Assembly (NCBI GenBank): GCA_030683605.1
Contig: JAUXPL010000026.1
Span: 1-64,000 of the forward strand
Length of the DNA stretch: 64,000 nt
Direction of reading: 5' to 3'
DNA from: Candidatus Altimarinota bacterium
Lineage (GTDB): Bacteria > Patescibacteriota > Gracilibacteria > BD1-5 > UBA6164
The position numbers were made by a program, and so were the translations under genes. Shown here piece by piece: positions 1 to 9,832 of the stretch; the stretch's first letter is position 1, and every line of letters starts with the position of its first letter. The notes beneath the pieces were generated by a model, which saw only the letters and a program-made list of their open reading frames with translations, was not told where the DNA came from and ran no database searches.

Positions 1-617
1 TAATCTATCAAAATCAGATTCATATAATTTATCTTGAATAATTCTATATTTTTCAAACTCACTTTCAGCAAAAGATTTAGCTATTTCAGAAGTTACTTTT
101 CAGTTTCATTCTAATATATCTCTTTCATTAAATTGTAAAAATGCATTCAATTTATTATTCCAATCTTGCATTGTAAAAAGTATTCTTCTCATAAATAATT
201 TCAATTTTTTAATCTATCTTTATCTAATACATATCACTTTATTGAAAAATTCTTTAATACTCAGATAGCCCAATTTCTAAACTCTATTGCTCTGTACGAA
301 TTTACTTTAAATCAAATAGATATTACACATTCTAAATTATAAAACTTAGTATTATATTTTTTTCAGTCACTTGCAGTTATTAGGAATTTCCTAATAACTG
401 AATTTTCTTGTAATTCTCAACTGGTAAATAAATTTTTTAAATGTTCATTAATAGTTGGCACAGAAACTCCAAATAAAACTCACATCATTTTTTGTGTAAG
501 CCAAACATTTTCATCAAAAAATTTTACCTCTATAGAATTTTCTCAATTAGCAGAAGAAAAAATCAAAAATTCAGCAGTAGAATTTCTTATTTGTAAATCA
601 CTTTCTCAATCATTCAT
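1..617 (-). CDS. RhuM-family protein (3' end outside window)
   Basis: Partial gene on the minus strand, running off the left edge. Read with TGA as Gly it starts ATG AAT GAT TGA at 617 and gives a protein with the RhuM hallmarks: an N-terminal region near residues 20-45 ending in VWLTQKMM, a winged-helix-like segment with VPTINEHLKNLF, the stretch NSVIRKFLI, and YNLECVISIGFKVNSYRAIEFR followed by WAI. In the known family this is a putative DNA-binding domain often found beside Fic or toxin-antitoxin genes; the biochemical role is not established. It is divergent from a MazF-like gene, with mirror-image promoters between them. At least 205 residues are visible. Family assignment is firm, function is not. 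Confidence 0.8.
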
Positions 618-676
618 ATATTTAAATTAATATTATTTATTTTATTATAACAATTATATAATATTTGCAAATCTTT

Positions 677-711
677 TATATACTTATTATATACATTAAT
701 TTTATTGTAGA
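677..711 (-). promoter_or_regulatory. Promoter of the RhuM-like gene, mirror of the one at 807-843
   Basis: On the minus strand a TATAAT lies at 691-686, inside the 19-base block 677-695. The reverse complement of that block recurs exactly at 825-843. A weak TCTACA upstream (711-706) is only 14 bases away, so the -35 assignment is uncertain. Confidence 0.5.
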
Positions 712-739
712 ATATAGGCCTAGACTTTTAGGTTTTTAC

Positions 740-792
740 ACAAGACAAATCCACCAGCTTTCAGCTACCCCTTAATATGGGGGGGCTTTTTT
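740..792. repeat. G+C-rich intergenic hairpin repeat (family A')
   Basis: A short G+C-rich unit in an otherwise AT-rich spacer. It reads roughly CAAATCC-CC-AGCTTTCAGC-ACCCC-TTAATAT-GGGGGG-CTTTTTT. Related copies occur at 9732-9788, 11166-11215 and 12381-12435, always with CCCC/GGGG arms and a T-tract after the stem. It could serve as a terminator. No coding content. Confidence 0.7.
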
Positions 793-806
793 ATATAATA
801 TTTTTC

Positions 807-843
807 TTTACAATTAATTTAATTTGTATATAATAAGTATATA
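807..843 (+). promoter_or_regulatory. Promoter of the MazF-like gene
   Basis: TTTACA at 807-812 and TATAAT at 829-834 with a 16-base spacer, about 27 bases before the ATG at 861. The -10 lies within 825-843, the reverse complement of 677-695, so the two divergent genes carry mirrored promoter cores. A shared operator for both is an inference. Confidence 0.6.
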
Positions 844-860
844 TAATTAAATAATTCGAT

Positions 861-1346
861 ATGTACAAGACGAAATTAAACAGAATACTGAATCTAATAG
901 AGAATATAAAAAATGATATTAATTTGCCTATTATTACAGAATTTTTAGAATGGTTTTTAGAAAAAATTGATATTCATTTTAATAAAAATACTCCTGATCT
1001 AAAATTAAATAAATGAGATATTTATTTTGTAAATTTATGAAAAAATATTTGATGAGAATTAAATAAAATAAGACCTTGTGTAATTTATAGTTGATTTATG
1101 TATAATAATTGAAATACAACTTTAATTATTCCTTTAAAATCATATAAGTGAAAAATAAATAATAATTTTAATACATTTATTAATCACTCAAAAATAAATC
1201 ATTTAAAAATGGATTCTATATCTGATTTATGTTGATTAAAACAAATTTCTAAAAAACGTATAAAATGATTTATTTGAAATCTAGAAATAGAACAGATGAA
1301 GAAAATTGATACTAAATTATCTAAAATACTAGATATAAAAAAATAA
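861..1346 (+). CDS. PemK/MazF-like toxin domain protein
   Basis: 161 residues with TGA as Gly. Residues 1-50 form an alpha-helical extension. The MazF/PemK core follows: KGDIYFVNLG, then RPCVIYSG, then TTLIIPLKS, and a C-terminal LKQISKKRIKGFIGNLE matching the usual 'D.R.i....G.l' end of the fold. Known members are ribosome-independent mRNA interferases whose toxicity is held by a small antitoxin. No antitoxin gene precedes it; the N-terminal extension or the divergent RhuM-like gene could act as partner, which is inference. It has its own promoter upstream and a good intrinsic terminator just after the TAA. There is no visible Shine-Dalgarno. Family call is good; toxin activity is untested. 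Confidence 0.75.
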
Positions 1347-1374
1347 TAGCATATTAAAATGCTATTATTTTTTT
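1345..1374 (+). terminator. Intrinsic terminator of the MazF-like gene
   Basis: Arms AATAGCAT and ATGCTATT around a short AT loop, followed by a run of T. It begins at the stop codon. Confidence 0.8.
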
Positions 1375-1502
1375 AGTGCGTTTCCTGTTATTTAATAATA
1401 AAAGGAATCTAATTGAGTCTCATTTGACTCCAGTAAATACATTATATCAAATAATTGAGAAATTACAAAAGATTTTCACTCATTTCCTTTTCACTTTTCA
1501 TG

Positions 1503-1543
1503 AAAAATGATTATAATTTATTTATAAATTATAATCATTTTTT
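1503..1543 (+). terminator. Long AT hairpin upstream of the flippase gene
   Basis: A near-perfect inverted repeat of about 17 bases (AAAAATGATTATAATTT and its complement) with a 6-base loop and a T run, ending about 9 bases before the ATG at 1552. It could be a terminator, or a structure in the leader of the next gene. The rest of 1375-1551 holds nothing I recognise. Confidence 0.5.
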
Positions 1544-1551
1544 GTAAATAT

Positions 1552-2832
1552 ATGATAAAAAGAGTTAAATCGTTTCTATTTGAGAACAAGAGTGATAAGC
1601 AGACTATAATGAAAAATACTTTTTGGATGGTATTGGCAGAAGGTATTTCTAAATGAAGTACATTTTTTATAACATTTTTAATTGCTAAAACTCTTTGAGC
1701 AGAGCAATTTGGAATATATAGCTTTGTAATGAGTTTTGTAGCATTATTTGTAGTATTTACTGATTTTGGATTAACTACTATAATGGTAAGAGATGTAAGC
1801 AGAGACCATTCAAAAATAAATGACTACCTAGTAAATCTGAGTTTTTTAAAAATAATACTATGAATTATTACATTTCTATTAGTATGGATTGTATCACAAT
1901 TTATATGAAAAAATGATATATATATTACATTAATTTTAATCTATACTTTATATTCAATTATAAATAATTTTTGAGAATTCATCAGAGCATTTTTTAGACC
2001 TAGTGAAAAAATGGAATTTGAAGCTATATTAAAAGTAATAAATTGAATATCTGTTTTACTAATTGTATGACTTGCTATGTATTTTTTATGAGATTTGGTT
2101 AGTATATCATATGCATTTTTAATATCTTGAATTTTAAGTTTAATAATTAGTTTAATATCAGTATACAATAAAATATCAACAAAAAAATTTAAATTACTTT
2201 GAAAAGATTTTTACAACCAGGTATTAAAAAATTGATTATTATTAATGAGTGGAACATTATTTATTACTATTTATATCTCAAGTGATCAATTAATAATGTG
2301 ATTAAATAATCAGATTAAAGATTTATGAGTATATTCACTTGCTTATAAAATAACCTTAATGTATTGTTTATTTTCTTGAATATTCTTCCAAGTATTACTT
2401 CCTAAAATATCATGAAGTAATTATGTAGATAATATAAAAGAGAACTATAGTAAGTACCTGAAAAAAATATTTAAATTTAATTTATCTATATTTATACTAG
2501 TTGAACTTATTACTTATTTTATATGATTTTATTTAAAATTTGATTTATGAGAATATAATAAATTATATATTATACTTATGTATTTATTTATATATTGTTT
2601 GATTGAACCACTTTGAAATTGGTCATATATAAACCTCATATCTATAAAAAAAGAAAAAGTTTACTTGATATTCGTACTAATTACTGCTATAATAAATTTA
2701 TGATGAAATTTAATATTAATACCAAAATACTCATATAATTGAGCAATTTTTACAACTATATTATCTTATTTAGTAATTTTCTTACTTTGTTATATTTATT
2801 TAAAAATTAATCTTAAAAAAATTAAAATATAA
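1552..2832 (+). CDS. Polysaccharide flippase (Wzx/MATE-like, oligosaccharide translocase)
   Basis: 426 residues, about 12 hydrophobic segments. N-terminal TFWMVLAEGISKGSTFF, AKTLGAEQFGIYSF and FTDFGLTTIMVRDVSR are typical of the polysaccharide-biosynthesis flippase family that moves lipid-linked sugar repeats across the membrane. A central cytoplasmic loop near residue 200 and the segment PKYSYNGAIFTTILSYL near the end also fit. It is followed 21 bases later by a GT4 glycosyltransferase, as expected in a surface-polysaccharide cluster. Many in-frame TGA codons fall at family glycines (for example the G of GAEQFG). The start was chosen as the first ATG after the hairpin. Substrate unknown. Confidence 0.85.
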
Positions 2833-2853
2833 TATATATTTATTAATAAAAAA

Positions 2854-3948
2854 ATGAACATTGTATATACTTGACTTTCATATTACCCTCCAGAAATATG
2901 AAGAACTGACATTTTAAAAATCTCAAATGAAGCACAAAAAAGTAACAATGTAATTGTTATTACAAAAAGACTAAAATGAGAAAAAAAAGTAGAAAAAATA
3001 TCTGATAATTTAACTATTTATAGACTTTTTTCATTTTGACTAAATTCTATACTAGATGATATTTTCTACTCTTTTTATGTGCCATTTTTTATATTTTTTA
3101 AAAATATAAAAGTCGATATTTTCCATATATACAACCCTTTTTATTTTTGATTTATTATTAATATATTATTAAAACTTTTGTTTATTAAATCAAAAATAAT
3201 ATTTGATATAAGAACTTGACCGCTAAAAAAATGATATAAAAAAGTACTAAATTATATATTAATAAATTTAGCACATATAACTTCAACAAAAACTATAATA
3301 ATTAGCAATAATTTATTAAAACATTTTTTTTACGTTCAAAAATCTAAAGTACATGAAATATCTTTATGATTTGATAATAATTATGAAAATATAACAAAAG
3401 AAATAAATAATGAAGAATGAAAAAAATATATATATATTTGAAGTATTTATAAAAGAAGAAATATAGATTTGATGCTAAAAATATTCACTAAATATTTTAA
3501 TGAATATAATAAAGATTTATTATATATTTTATGATGATGAGATGAAGAATATGTAAATAATTTAAAAACAGAATATAAATTAAAAAATATAATATTTTTA
3601 TGACAAGTTAATCAAGATAATGTATGAGATTATCTATTAAAATCTGACTATTGAGTAGCATATATACCTCAAGTTGAATATTTCATGGATCAACCACCAC
3701 TAAAAACTATAGAATATCTATGATATTGATTACCAACTATTTGAACTAATACAAATTGAAATAAAGTATTTATAAATGAATCAAATTGAGTATTAAGTGA
3801 TGACTGAATAGATAGTTTTTATGATTGACTATTGAAATTTAGAAAAAAATTTGAAAAATGATATTCTAGTAAACAAATAACAGAGACAATAAAAAAATAT
3901 TCTTGGGAGAATATTTTTAATGAAATCTATAATAATATATATAATTAA
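2854..3948 (+). CDS. Glycosyltransferase, family 4 (GT-B fold)
   Basis: 364 residues. The N-terminus has the donor-loop pattern of GT4 enzymes (TGLSYYPPEIGRTDIL). The second domain has YIGSIYKRRNIDLMLKIF, then LYILGGGDEEY, IIFLGQVNQDNV, and the nucleotide-sugar site PPLKTIEYLGYGLPTIGT, where the usual E-x7-E is partly kept. It should add a sugar to a lipid-linked or surface glycan at the cytoplasmic face. It lies 21 bases after the flippase and ends with a 3-base overlap of stop codons with the convergent gene 3945-5357. Donor and acceptor cannot be told. Confidence 0.85.
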
Positions 3949-5357
3949 TAATTATAATATATATAGTTTTTATCATCTAATAATGTAAGTTTATTATTAG
4001 TCTTTAAATAATTAGCTGTATAATTATTAATTAATCTTTGATTAAAAGTAAAATCAGATATAAAAAGTATAAATTTATTATCTACTAAAAATTTTTCTAT
4101 TTCAATATCATTTTGTAGATTAAAAAATGTATCTGATAATTCATCATCAATTTTTATCATTGGATTAATTTGATACAATACATTTCTATCAAATCAATAT
4201 ATAATTGCATTTTTAGCATTATTAACAATTCAATAATTATTAAAATTAGTATTTTCAAAAGGTACCCAAATTCAAAAATCTATTAACTTGGTAAATGTTA
4301 TAATAAAATATGTTATTAAAACCATAAATACAAAACTATTTTTAACTATACTTAATTTTGATAATGTGTATCAAATAAATAATATTCAAAAAACTCATAA
4401 ATATAATATTATTCTATCTTGATATAATCATGATGATGGTATTAATCATATAATATATAACAAGGATAATAATAAAAATAATGGATATATTAAATAATTT
4501 AAAGAATTATTATTTTTAATAATTTTTAGATTCTTTAAAATAAATATGAATGCTATAGATATTAATATAAAGAATACATAATTGATTTTCTTAAAATCTA
4601 TCATAAAATATGAAAAGTCATTATCATTCTTAATTACAACTTCCGTTAATGCATTATTATATTGCCAAAATAGACTTTTTATATATCAAATAAATCAGTT
4701 TATTCACACAATAAATGTTCATAATCAAACTAAAAATAGTTGCTTAATATTATCCCACTCTTTCTTAATTGTTAAAATAATTAATAAAAATAAATTATAC
4801 ATTAAAAATATTATACTAGCAATTGGATGAGATATAAATATTGCTCATGAAAAAATTGAAGAAACCTTTTTTTTAGTAAAATTAAAACTATATATCATAT
4901 ATATATATCACATTAACATAATTAATGCATAATTTTCTCTAAGTGTTACTATAAATCTTCTAAAAACATAACTATTAATAAACAATATAAATATACATAA
5001 AAAAAATATATTTATTCTATTTTTTGGTAAAATCTTTTTAAAAAAAAGATATATAAAAAGTATTAAGAAAAAATCAATTATTATAAAAAAATATTTAGTA
5101 ATATAAAAATAATTGATTCAAGTAATTAGTTTTATATTAACAATAAAATAATAAAATAATCTTTGTCACATTCAAGGATACTGTGCATTTTCATTCCAAT
5201 TTAAATTATTTTCTATTACATATGATAAAGGATAATTTGCCCAAGAATCAATATGAGAAAAAGTATTAGCACTATTTACCTTTAAAAAAAGTATTAATAA
5301 AACAAAAAATATTATTAATATGAATGTTACTTTTTTTATAAATGATATATTTTTCAT
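3945..5357 (-). CDS. Polytopic membrane protein of the glycan cluster, function unknown
   Basis: 470 residues read through many TGA codons. A cleavable-looking or anchor hydrophobic segment at residues 8-28 is followed by an extracytoplasmic motif SHIDSWANYPLSYVIE, then about ten further membrane segments and a hydrophilic C-terminal tail. The layout (first TM, Asp-containing first loop, many TMs) resembles GT-C membrane glycosyltransferases or O-antigen-polymerase-type proteins, but I see no decisive motif. It is convergent with the GT4 gene, their stop codons sharing TTA. A role in envelope polysaccharide assembly is inferred only from its neighbours. Confidence 0.75.
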
Positions 5358-5390
5358 AATATTTAATACTTTATATAATTATAACTAATA

Positions 5391-6236
5391 TTATAATTTT
5401 GATTTTTTTCACTTTAAAAATCAAAATGCATAAAATGGTAAAATAACAGGTAAAATAAAATAATTCCACATATTTCTTTTCCCTCATCAGTTACTAGCTT
5501 TTGGCTTACCACCAGCTAATCATCTATTATATCATCCCCAATACATTCTCTTCAAAATCCACATTATATTTATCCTCTCTGGTAACACTTGATGAATAAC
5601 TGATGACTTTCAATTATAATAAATTTTAAGTCATTTTTTTATTGCTCTTTCACACAAGTCAGACTCTTCCCCTCATAATAATTTACCTGGTTTTCTTCAT
5701 AGATTTTCATCAAAAAATGCTTCACTTCACAATCTAGCAATATTCAATCAAAAATTTGCTCATACTACTTTGCTATTCTCTTTTATTTCATCTCATAAAT
5801 CAAGCATAGAATACACATCATACACATAATCAGCCTTGGCTAAAATGCTTGGAGATTTATGCCATTTTGGAACTATTTTTCATCATACTATTCATATTTG
5901 ATTATCTATTTCAAAAGTTTTTAGCATATTAATAGTCCAATACTCATCGGCAATAGCATCAGAATCTATGTATAATAATACATCAGTTTTACATTCTTTT
6001 ATAGCATAGTTTCTAGCAAAAGATAGTCATTTTGCTTCTATGACTATGTACTTAATATTTATATTTTCATTACTTAATTTTTCACAATACTCTTTTGTTT
6101 CATTAGTTAAAAATTGATCCAAAATCAAAACATCTGCTACCACATCTTTTTGTCTAGATAATGATTCAATAGTTTCATGAAATAGCCAATTTGGCTCTTT
6201 ATATCTTGTTGCTGTTATAGTAACATTTTTTATCAT
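5391..6236 (-). CDS. Glycosyltransferase, family 2
   Basis: 281 residues. The GT-A fold is visible: ITATRYKEPNWLFHETIESL at the start, VLILDQF, LSFARNYAIKECKTDVLLYI followed by DSDAIAD (the DxD metal and donor site), and a later GEESDLCERAIKKG segment matching the family ED.dl..R motif that holds the catalytic base. The C-terminus is hydrophobic (FILPVILPFYAFGFLK) and may anchor it to the membrane. Its ATG follows the TAG of the upstream gene with no gap, so the two are one operon. It probably elongates a surface glycan; specificity unknown. Confidence 0.85.
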
Positions 6237-7442
6237 CTAATTACTATTTAATAAACTAAAATATTTTTCACTTATCTCATCCCAACCAAACTTTTTTGAT
6301 ATTATACTTCTAGCATTATCTTCATCAAAATCATCATTTTCTAATATATATTTTATTTTTTCCTCTATATCTTTTGAATCATTTGGTTTGATTAAATAAC
6401 CTGTTTTTCAATTCTCTATTATATCTGTTATTCAGTATAATTCACTTCAAAATGTAATACATCCAGATAAAATAGCTTCAACAAATACTAATCAAAATCA
6501 CTCACTATCCCCATCTTTTGCTATAATACTTGGTCATACGAAAATATCAGCTGTTGCATAATACTTTGGTAATTGATTATTTTGTATCCCTCATGTAAAT
6601 ATAATATTATTCTCCAATTTTAACTCTTTTACTTCATTTTTTAATTCTTGTTCTAGTGGTCAGTTTCATATAATCATCAATTTAGTATCACTATATTTAT
6701 CTACTATTCATCTCATAGCTTGTATCAAATATGTAACTCATTTCTTTTCTGCTAATCTACCTACAAAAAGTAAAAATTTACCATTAATATTATATTGTTT
6801 TTTTATATTTTCATCATAATTATTAGGTGAAAATAATTCTGTATCTACTCACATAGATATAACATCTATTTTGTTTTCTGCTATTCATAGCTTCACACAT
6901 TCAGTTTTAATTGCATTACTTACTACTGTTAATTTATCAATATTTTTAAGTGTAAATTTTTTTATCATTGTACCTATTTTTCATCTAAGTCAAAATATAT
7001 CTCAACCATGTGTAGTACAAAGTATCTTTATATTTTTATTAAATAATTTTTTATAAAGCACTGATAAAAATCATTGTGGTATAATCCAATGTGAATGTAT
7101 TGTATCTATTTTTTCATTTTTTACTATTTTTATTAGATAAAAAAATCCAGCTAAAAGTAAAAATGGTACTTGAAATAGTAATAGTTTATTTTTCTTGATA
7201 TTTGGTAATATTGCTCAATCATTTAGAGTTTCCCACTGCGACCTAAAAAAATACGGAAATCTATATATTCTCATTCCGTCTTTTTCTTCATATTTTTTAC
7301 TTCATGGAACTCTAGGAGTCAAAACTATGATTTGTAATCATAATTTTTGTAATCTCTTCGATAAATCATAAACAAATCCAGGAGTTGTATCTCAAGGCAA
7401 AAAACTAGGAAATGTAGTAGCGAAAACTAGGATTTTTTTCAT
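6237..7442 (-). CDS. Glycosyltransferase, family 4
   Basis: 401 residues. N-terminal VFATTFPSFLPGDTTPGFVYDLS is interrupted at family glycines by TGA. Then come LTPRVPGS, HSHWIIPQGF, TTHGGDIFGL, VSNAIK, FVGRLAEKKGVTYLI, MIIGNGPLEQEL and GDSEGFGLVFVEAIL, the last being the E-x7-E nucleotide-sugar site. These are standard for GT4 retaining transferases (for example exopolysaccharide mannosyl- or glucosyltransferases). The gene is first in the operon with the GT2 gene at 5391-6236, and the spacer upstream carries a repeat and the small hairpin element. Sugar specificity cannot be read from sequence. Confidence 0.88.
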
Positions 7443-7456
7443 ATTTTTTATTTTAT

Positions 7457-7528
7457 TTTGTAGCTATTCCCTCCCTAATTTTAGGGAGGGTTAGTGTGTG
7501 GTGTGTTTCAGGGGTTAGGGTGGGTTAA
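7457..7528. repeat. Intergenic palindromic repeat (family A)
   Basis: Starts TGTAGCTATTCCCTCCCTAA, then TTTTAGGGAGGG as the second arm, followed by a degenerate tail ending GGGTTAGGGTGGGTTAAG. The core palindrome CCCTCCCTAA(A/T)TTAGGGAGGG recurs at 8343, 9789, 11214, 11310, 12441, 22353 and 42160. Confidence 0.8.
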
Positions 7529-7589
7529 GTATATATCACTCTTAAATATCTATAAAAATATTAAAAAAGTTTTGATTTCTTAATTTTTC

Positions 7590-7659
7590 TGATATAATAC
7601 TCATGTATCAATACAAAAGGGTTCTGAAAAGTTTTCGTACTTTAGGATCCCCTTTTTTT
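7590..7659 (+). ncRNA. Promoter plus hairpin: candidate small RNA, copy 1
   Basis: An extended -10 (TG at 7590-7591, TATAAT 7593-7598) is followed by TGTATCAATACA at the likely start and then a hairpin: AAAAGGG-TTCT, inner stem AAAGT-loop TTTCGT-ACTTT, then AGGA and CCCCTTTTTTT. The predicted transcript is about 55 nt and ends in a U-tract. A near-identical copy is at 11412-11482. It lies opposite the 3' end of the NYN gene, whose stop codon is inside the hairpin. Existence as a transcript is inference. Confidence 0.5.
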
Positions 7660-8154
7660 GTGCTCAAGTTTTTCCTTAGCATCATTTAGATAATACAAAT
7701 ACTTAAATGTTAAGTCTTTATATAATGAAGAGGCATATTTTTTATTTGGAAAAATAACTTTTAAAAATTTCTCTTTTTCTTTAAAAAAATCTACCATAAC
7801 CTTGAAATCTCAATCTCAAGATACTAATACAATTTTATCAAATTTATCTTCTTCTCAAATAACTGATTCATATAATTTTCTCATTGCATGAAATACTAAA
7901 TTTACATCTATATTTCATTTTTTATCACTTTTTAAGTGTTGAGGTTTTTCATTAAAAATCAATATAAATCATGCTTCTTGTAATTTTTCATATAATAAAT
8001 TCTCTTTTTCTCTAAATCAAAGAAAATAGTAAGCCTTTTTTATTTTAAATTTATCAGTCAAAAATACTCTAAATTTATTATAATTTATTTGCCAATCAAG
8101 TCATTGATACAAATTTTGTCAGTCTATAAAAGCAATATTATTATTAATTAACAT
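7642..8154 (-). CDS. NYN-domain (LabA/DUF88-like) putative ribonuclease
   Basis: 170 residues. Motifs of the PIN-like NYN fold: an N-terminal FIDGQNLYQG with the first metal-binding Asp, a middle KGNIDVNLVFHAM with the second Asp, and VLVSGDGDFKVMVDFF with the last Asp pair. Known members are Mg-dependent RNA-cleaving or RNA-processing proteins; the target is unknown. C-terminal residues about 150-170 are lysine- and glutamate-rich. The final codons and the TAA lie inside the hairpin of the convergent small-RNA element, which may have supplied a new 3' end to the gene. ATG chosen at 8154 because the conserved domain starts a few residues later. Confidence 0.8.
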
Positions 8155-8273
8155 TTTTCATTTATTTTATATATTATAATTTCATATAGTTTAATTTTCT
8201 ATGATATTTTTGCAAGTTTATATATAAATTCCTATTCAGTGATTGGGAATTTCAAAAATCTAAATTTGGAAAA

Positions 8274-8302
8274 ATTATCTCATATTTACTTTATGAGATA
8301 AT
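8274..8302. promoter_or_regulatory. Perfect 11-base inverted repeat
   Basis: ATTATCTCATA, a 6-base loop, and TATGAGATAAT in the spacer upstream of the NYN gene and downstream of the DUF4143 ATPase. There is no T-tract, so an operator is as likely as an RNA hairpin. The rest of 8155-8342 shows nothing I recognise. Confidence 0.4.
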
Positions 8303-8342
8303 CATAATTATAATCTAATATATTTTTCATGCTTTTAATTTA

Positions 8343-8394
8343 TTTTGTAGCTATTCCCTCCCTAATTTTAGGGAGGGTTAGGGTGGGTTAGGGG
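8343..8394. repeat. Intergenic palindromic repeat (family A)
   Basis: TTTTGTAGCTATTCCCTCCC, TAATTTTAGGGAGGG, then TTAGGGTGGGTTAGGGG. It ends 5 bases before the stop codon of the ATPase gene. Confidence 0.8.
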
Positions 8395-8399
8395 CTATC

Positions 8400-9647
8400 T
8401 TAAATAATCTTTCATATATACCAATTTGGTATTATCAATAACTTTTTTTCAGAAATATTTTCTTCAAAAGCTATATTTGAAGAAGTCATAATATAGTATG
8501 AAGTCAATTTTCAATAGTCATTTTCAAATGACTCAAATATTTTTGGAATACTTTTTTTATTTCATGACTTTACTTCTATCGGTATTAGTAAATCCATACC
8601 ATCATAAATAAAATCTATCTCACTTTTTGTAATTTTTTTATAAACTTTAATTTCATCACTATTAAAATGCTTATTTTTTAATAATTCAGTATAAACAAAA
8701 TTTTCAACTACTTTTCAATTATTTTCTCTGAAATCAAATCACTTCTCTAAAAAATTCAGTATTCACACATCTGAAAAATAAAATTTTGGTAAACTTGAAT
8801 ACTCTTTTGATTTATCTTTGAAATATGGATAAACTCTGGAAATAAACATAGTTTTTTCCATAACTAATAAGTATTTTTCTATATATTTTAACTTGATTCA
8901 TAAATATTCTGAGATTGATTCTTTTTTTATCAAATTACCTATCTGAGTATTTAGATACAAGAAGAACTTTTTAAAATTTATTAATTCATCTTTACTTAAA
9001 AAGAAACTTATATCTCTTTCTATATATCTATTTATTATTTTTTCTAATTCTCTTATTTTTTCATCTTTTGTTACTGCATTTAATACAGCTGGATATCAAC
9101 CAAAAGTAATAAACTCATCAAAATATGGCTGAACAAGTGAAATAATACTGTTACTTAGTTGTTCAATAGAAATATCTACTACATTTAATCATTTATAATC
9201 TAAAAATTCAAAAAAATCAAAACTATAAACAAATATTTCTGTTCATCTTCAAACTAAAGTTCATTTATTTTCTTCATTATATGTCCATAATCATGATCAT
9301 GTAACTATAAATTTAAGTTTAATATTTTTATCATCATAAAGTGACTTCAATATCTGTTCTCAATTTTTTATATATTGAAACTCATCAATCAAAAAATATC
9401 AATCCTCATAAAAATTAACTCATAATAATATCCTGAAATAATTTATAAAATCATCCTTAGAATTAAATTCTTGTTTAGAAAAATCGTCTTCAAAAGAATA
9501 AAAAAATATCTTTCATTTTAATTCATCTTTCAATATTTCTAGAATCGTAGTTTTTCAAACTTGTCTAGTTCCAAGTAATAAAACTAATTTTTCATTTTCT
9601 AATGATTTATATATCTTATCTAAATATTTTTTTCTTCTATATATCAT
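8400..9647 (-). CDS. AAA ATPase with DUF4143 C-terminal domain, paralogue 1
   Basis: 415 residues. Walker A is LGTRQVGKTT at about residue 25 (the Gly before KTT is TGA-coded). Walker B is YFLIDEFQY near residue 90, then sensor FIVTGSG near residue 120. The C-terminal half has the DUF4143 pattern, with LPKFYFSDVGILNFL and ENFVYTELLK, and then a nuclease-like core EIDFIYDGMDLLIPIEVKSG resembling an archaeal Holliday-junction-resolvase-type domain. Such ATPases are common in bacteria and archaea, often near mobile or toxin loci; their role is not settled. Two further paralogues are in the window (9831-11072 and 22458-23687). No Shine-Dalgarno is visible. Confidence 0.85.
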
Positions 9648-9731
9648 ATTTTTGGGTTTTTAGTACTAAAAATCTTTAATATTATAATTAATTGGTACTA
9701 AAAAGCAAATATATCTATTAATTTTTCATTT

Positions 9732-9832
9732 TACACAATCGCAAATCCCCCGGCTTTCAGCCACCCCCTTGATAAGGGGGACTTTTTTTGTAGCTATTCC
9801 CTCCCTAATTTTAGGGAGGGTTAGGGTGGATT
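9732..9832. repeat. Composite repeat: family A' plus family A
   Basis: An A' unit (ACACAATCGCAAATCCCCC, GGCTTTCAGCCACCCCC, GATAAGGGGG) is joined to an A unit (GTAGCTATTCCCTCCC, TAATTTTAGGGAGGG, TTAGGGTGGATTA). The last bases include the stop codon of the next ATPase gene, so the repeat abuts the coding end exactly. Confidence 0.8.

Noticed and set aside
377-403. Palindrome CAGTTATTAGGA/TCCTAATAACTG in the RhuM-like gene
   Set aside because: It encodes the conserved NSVIRKFLIT segment of the family, so it is explained by coding constraint.
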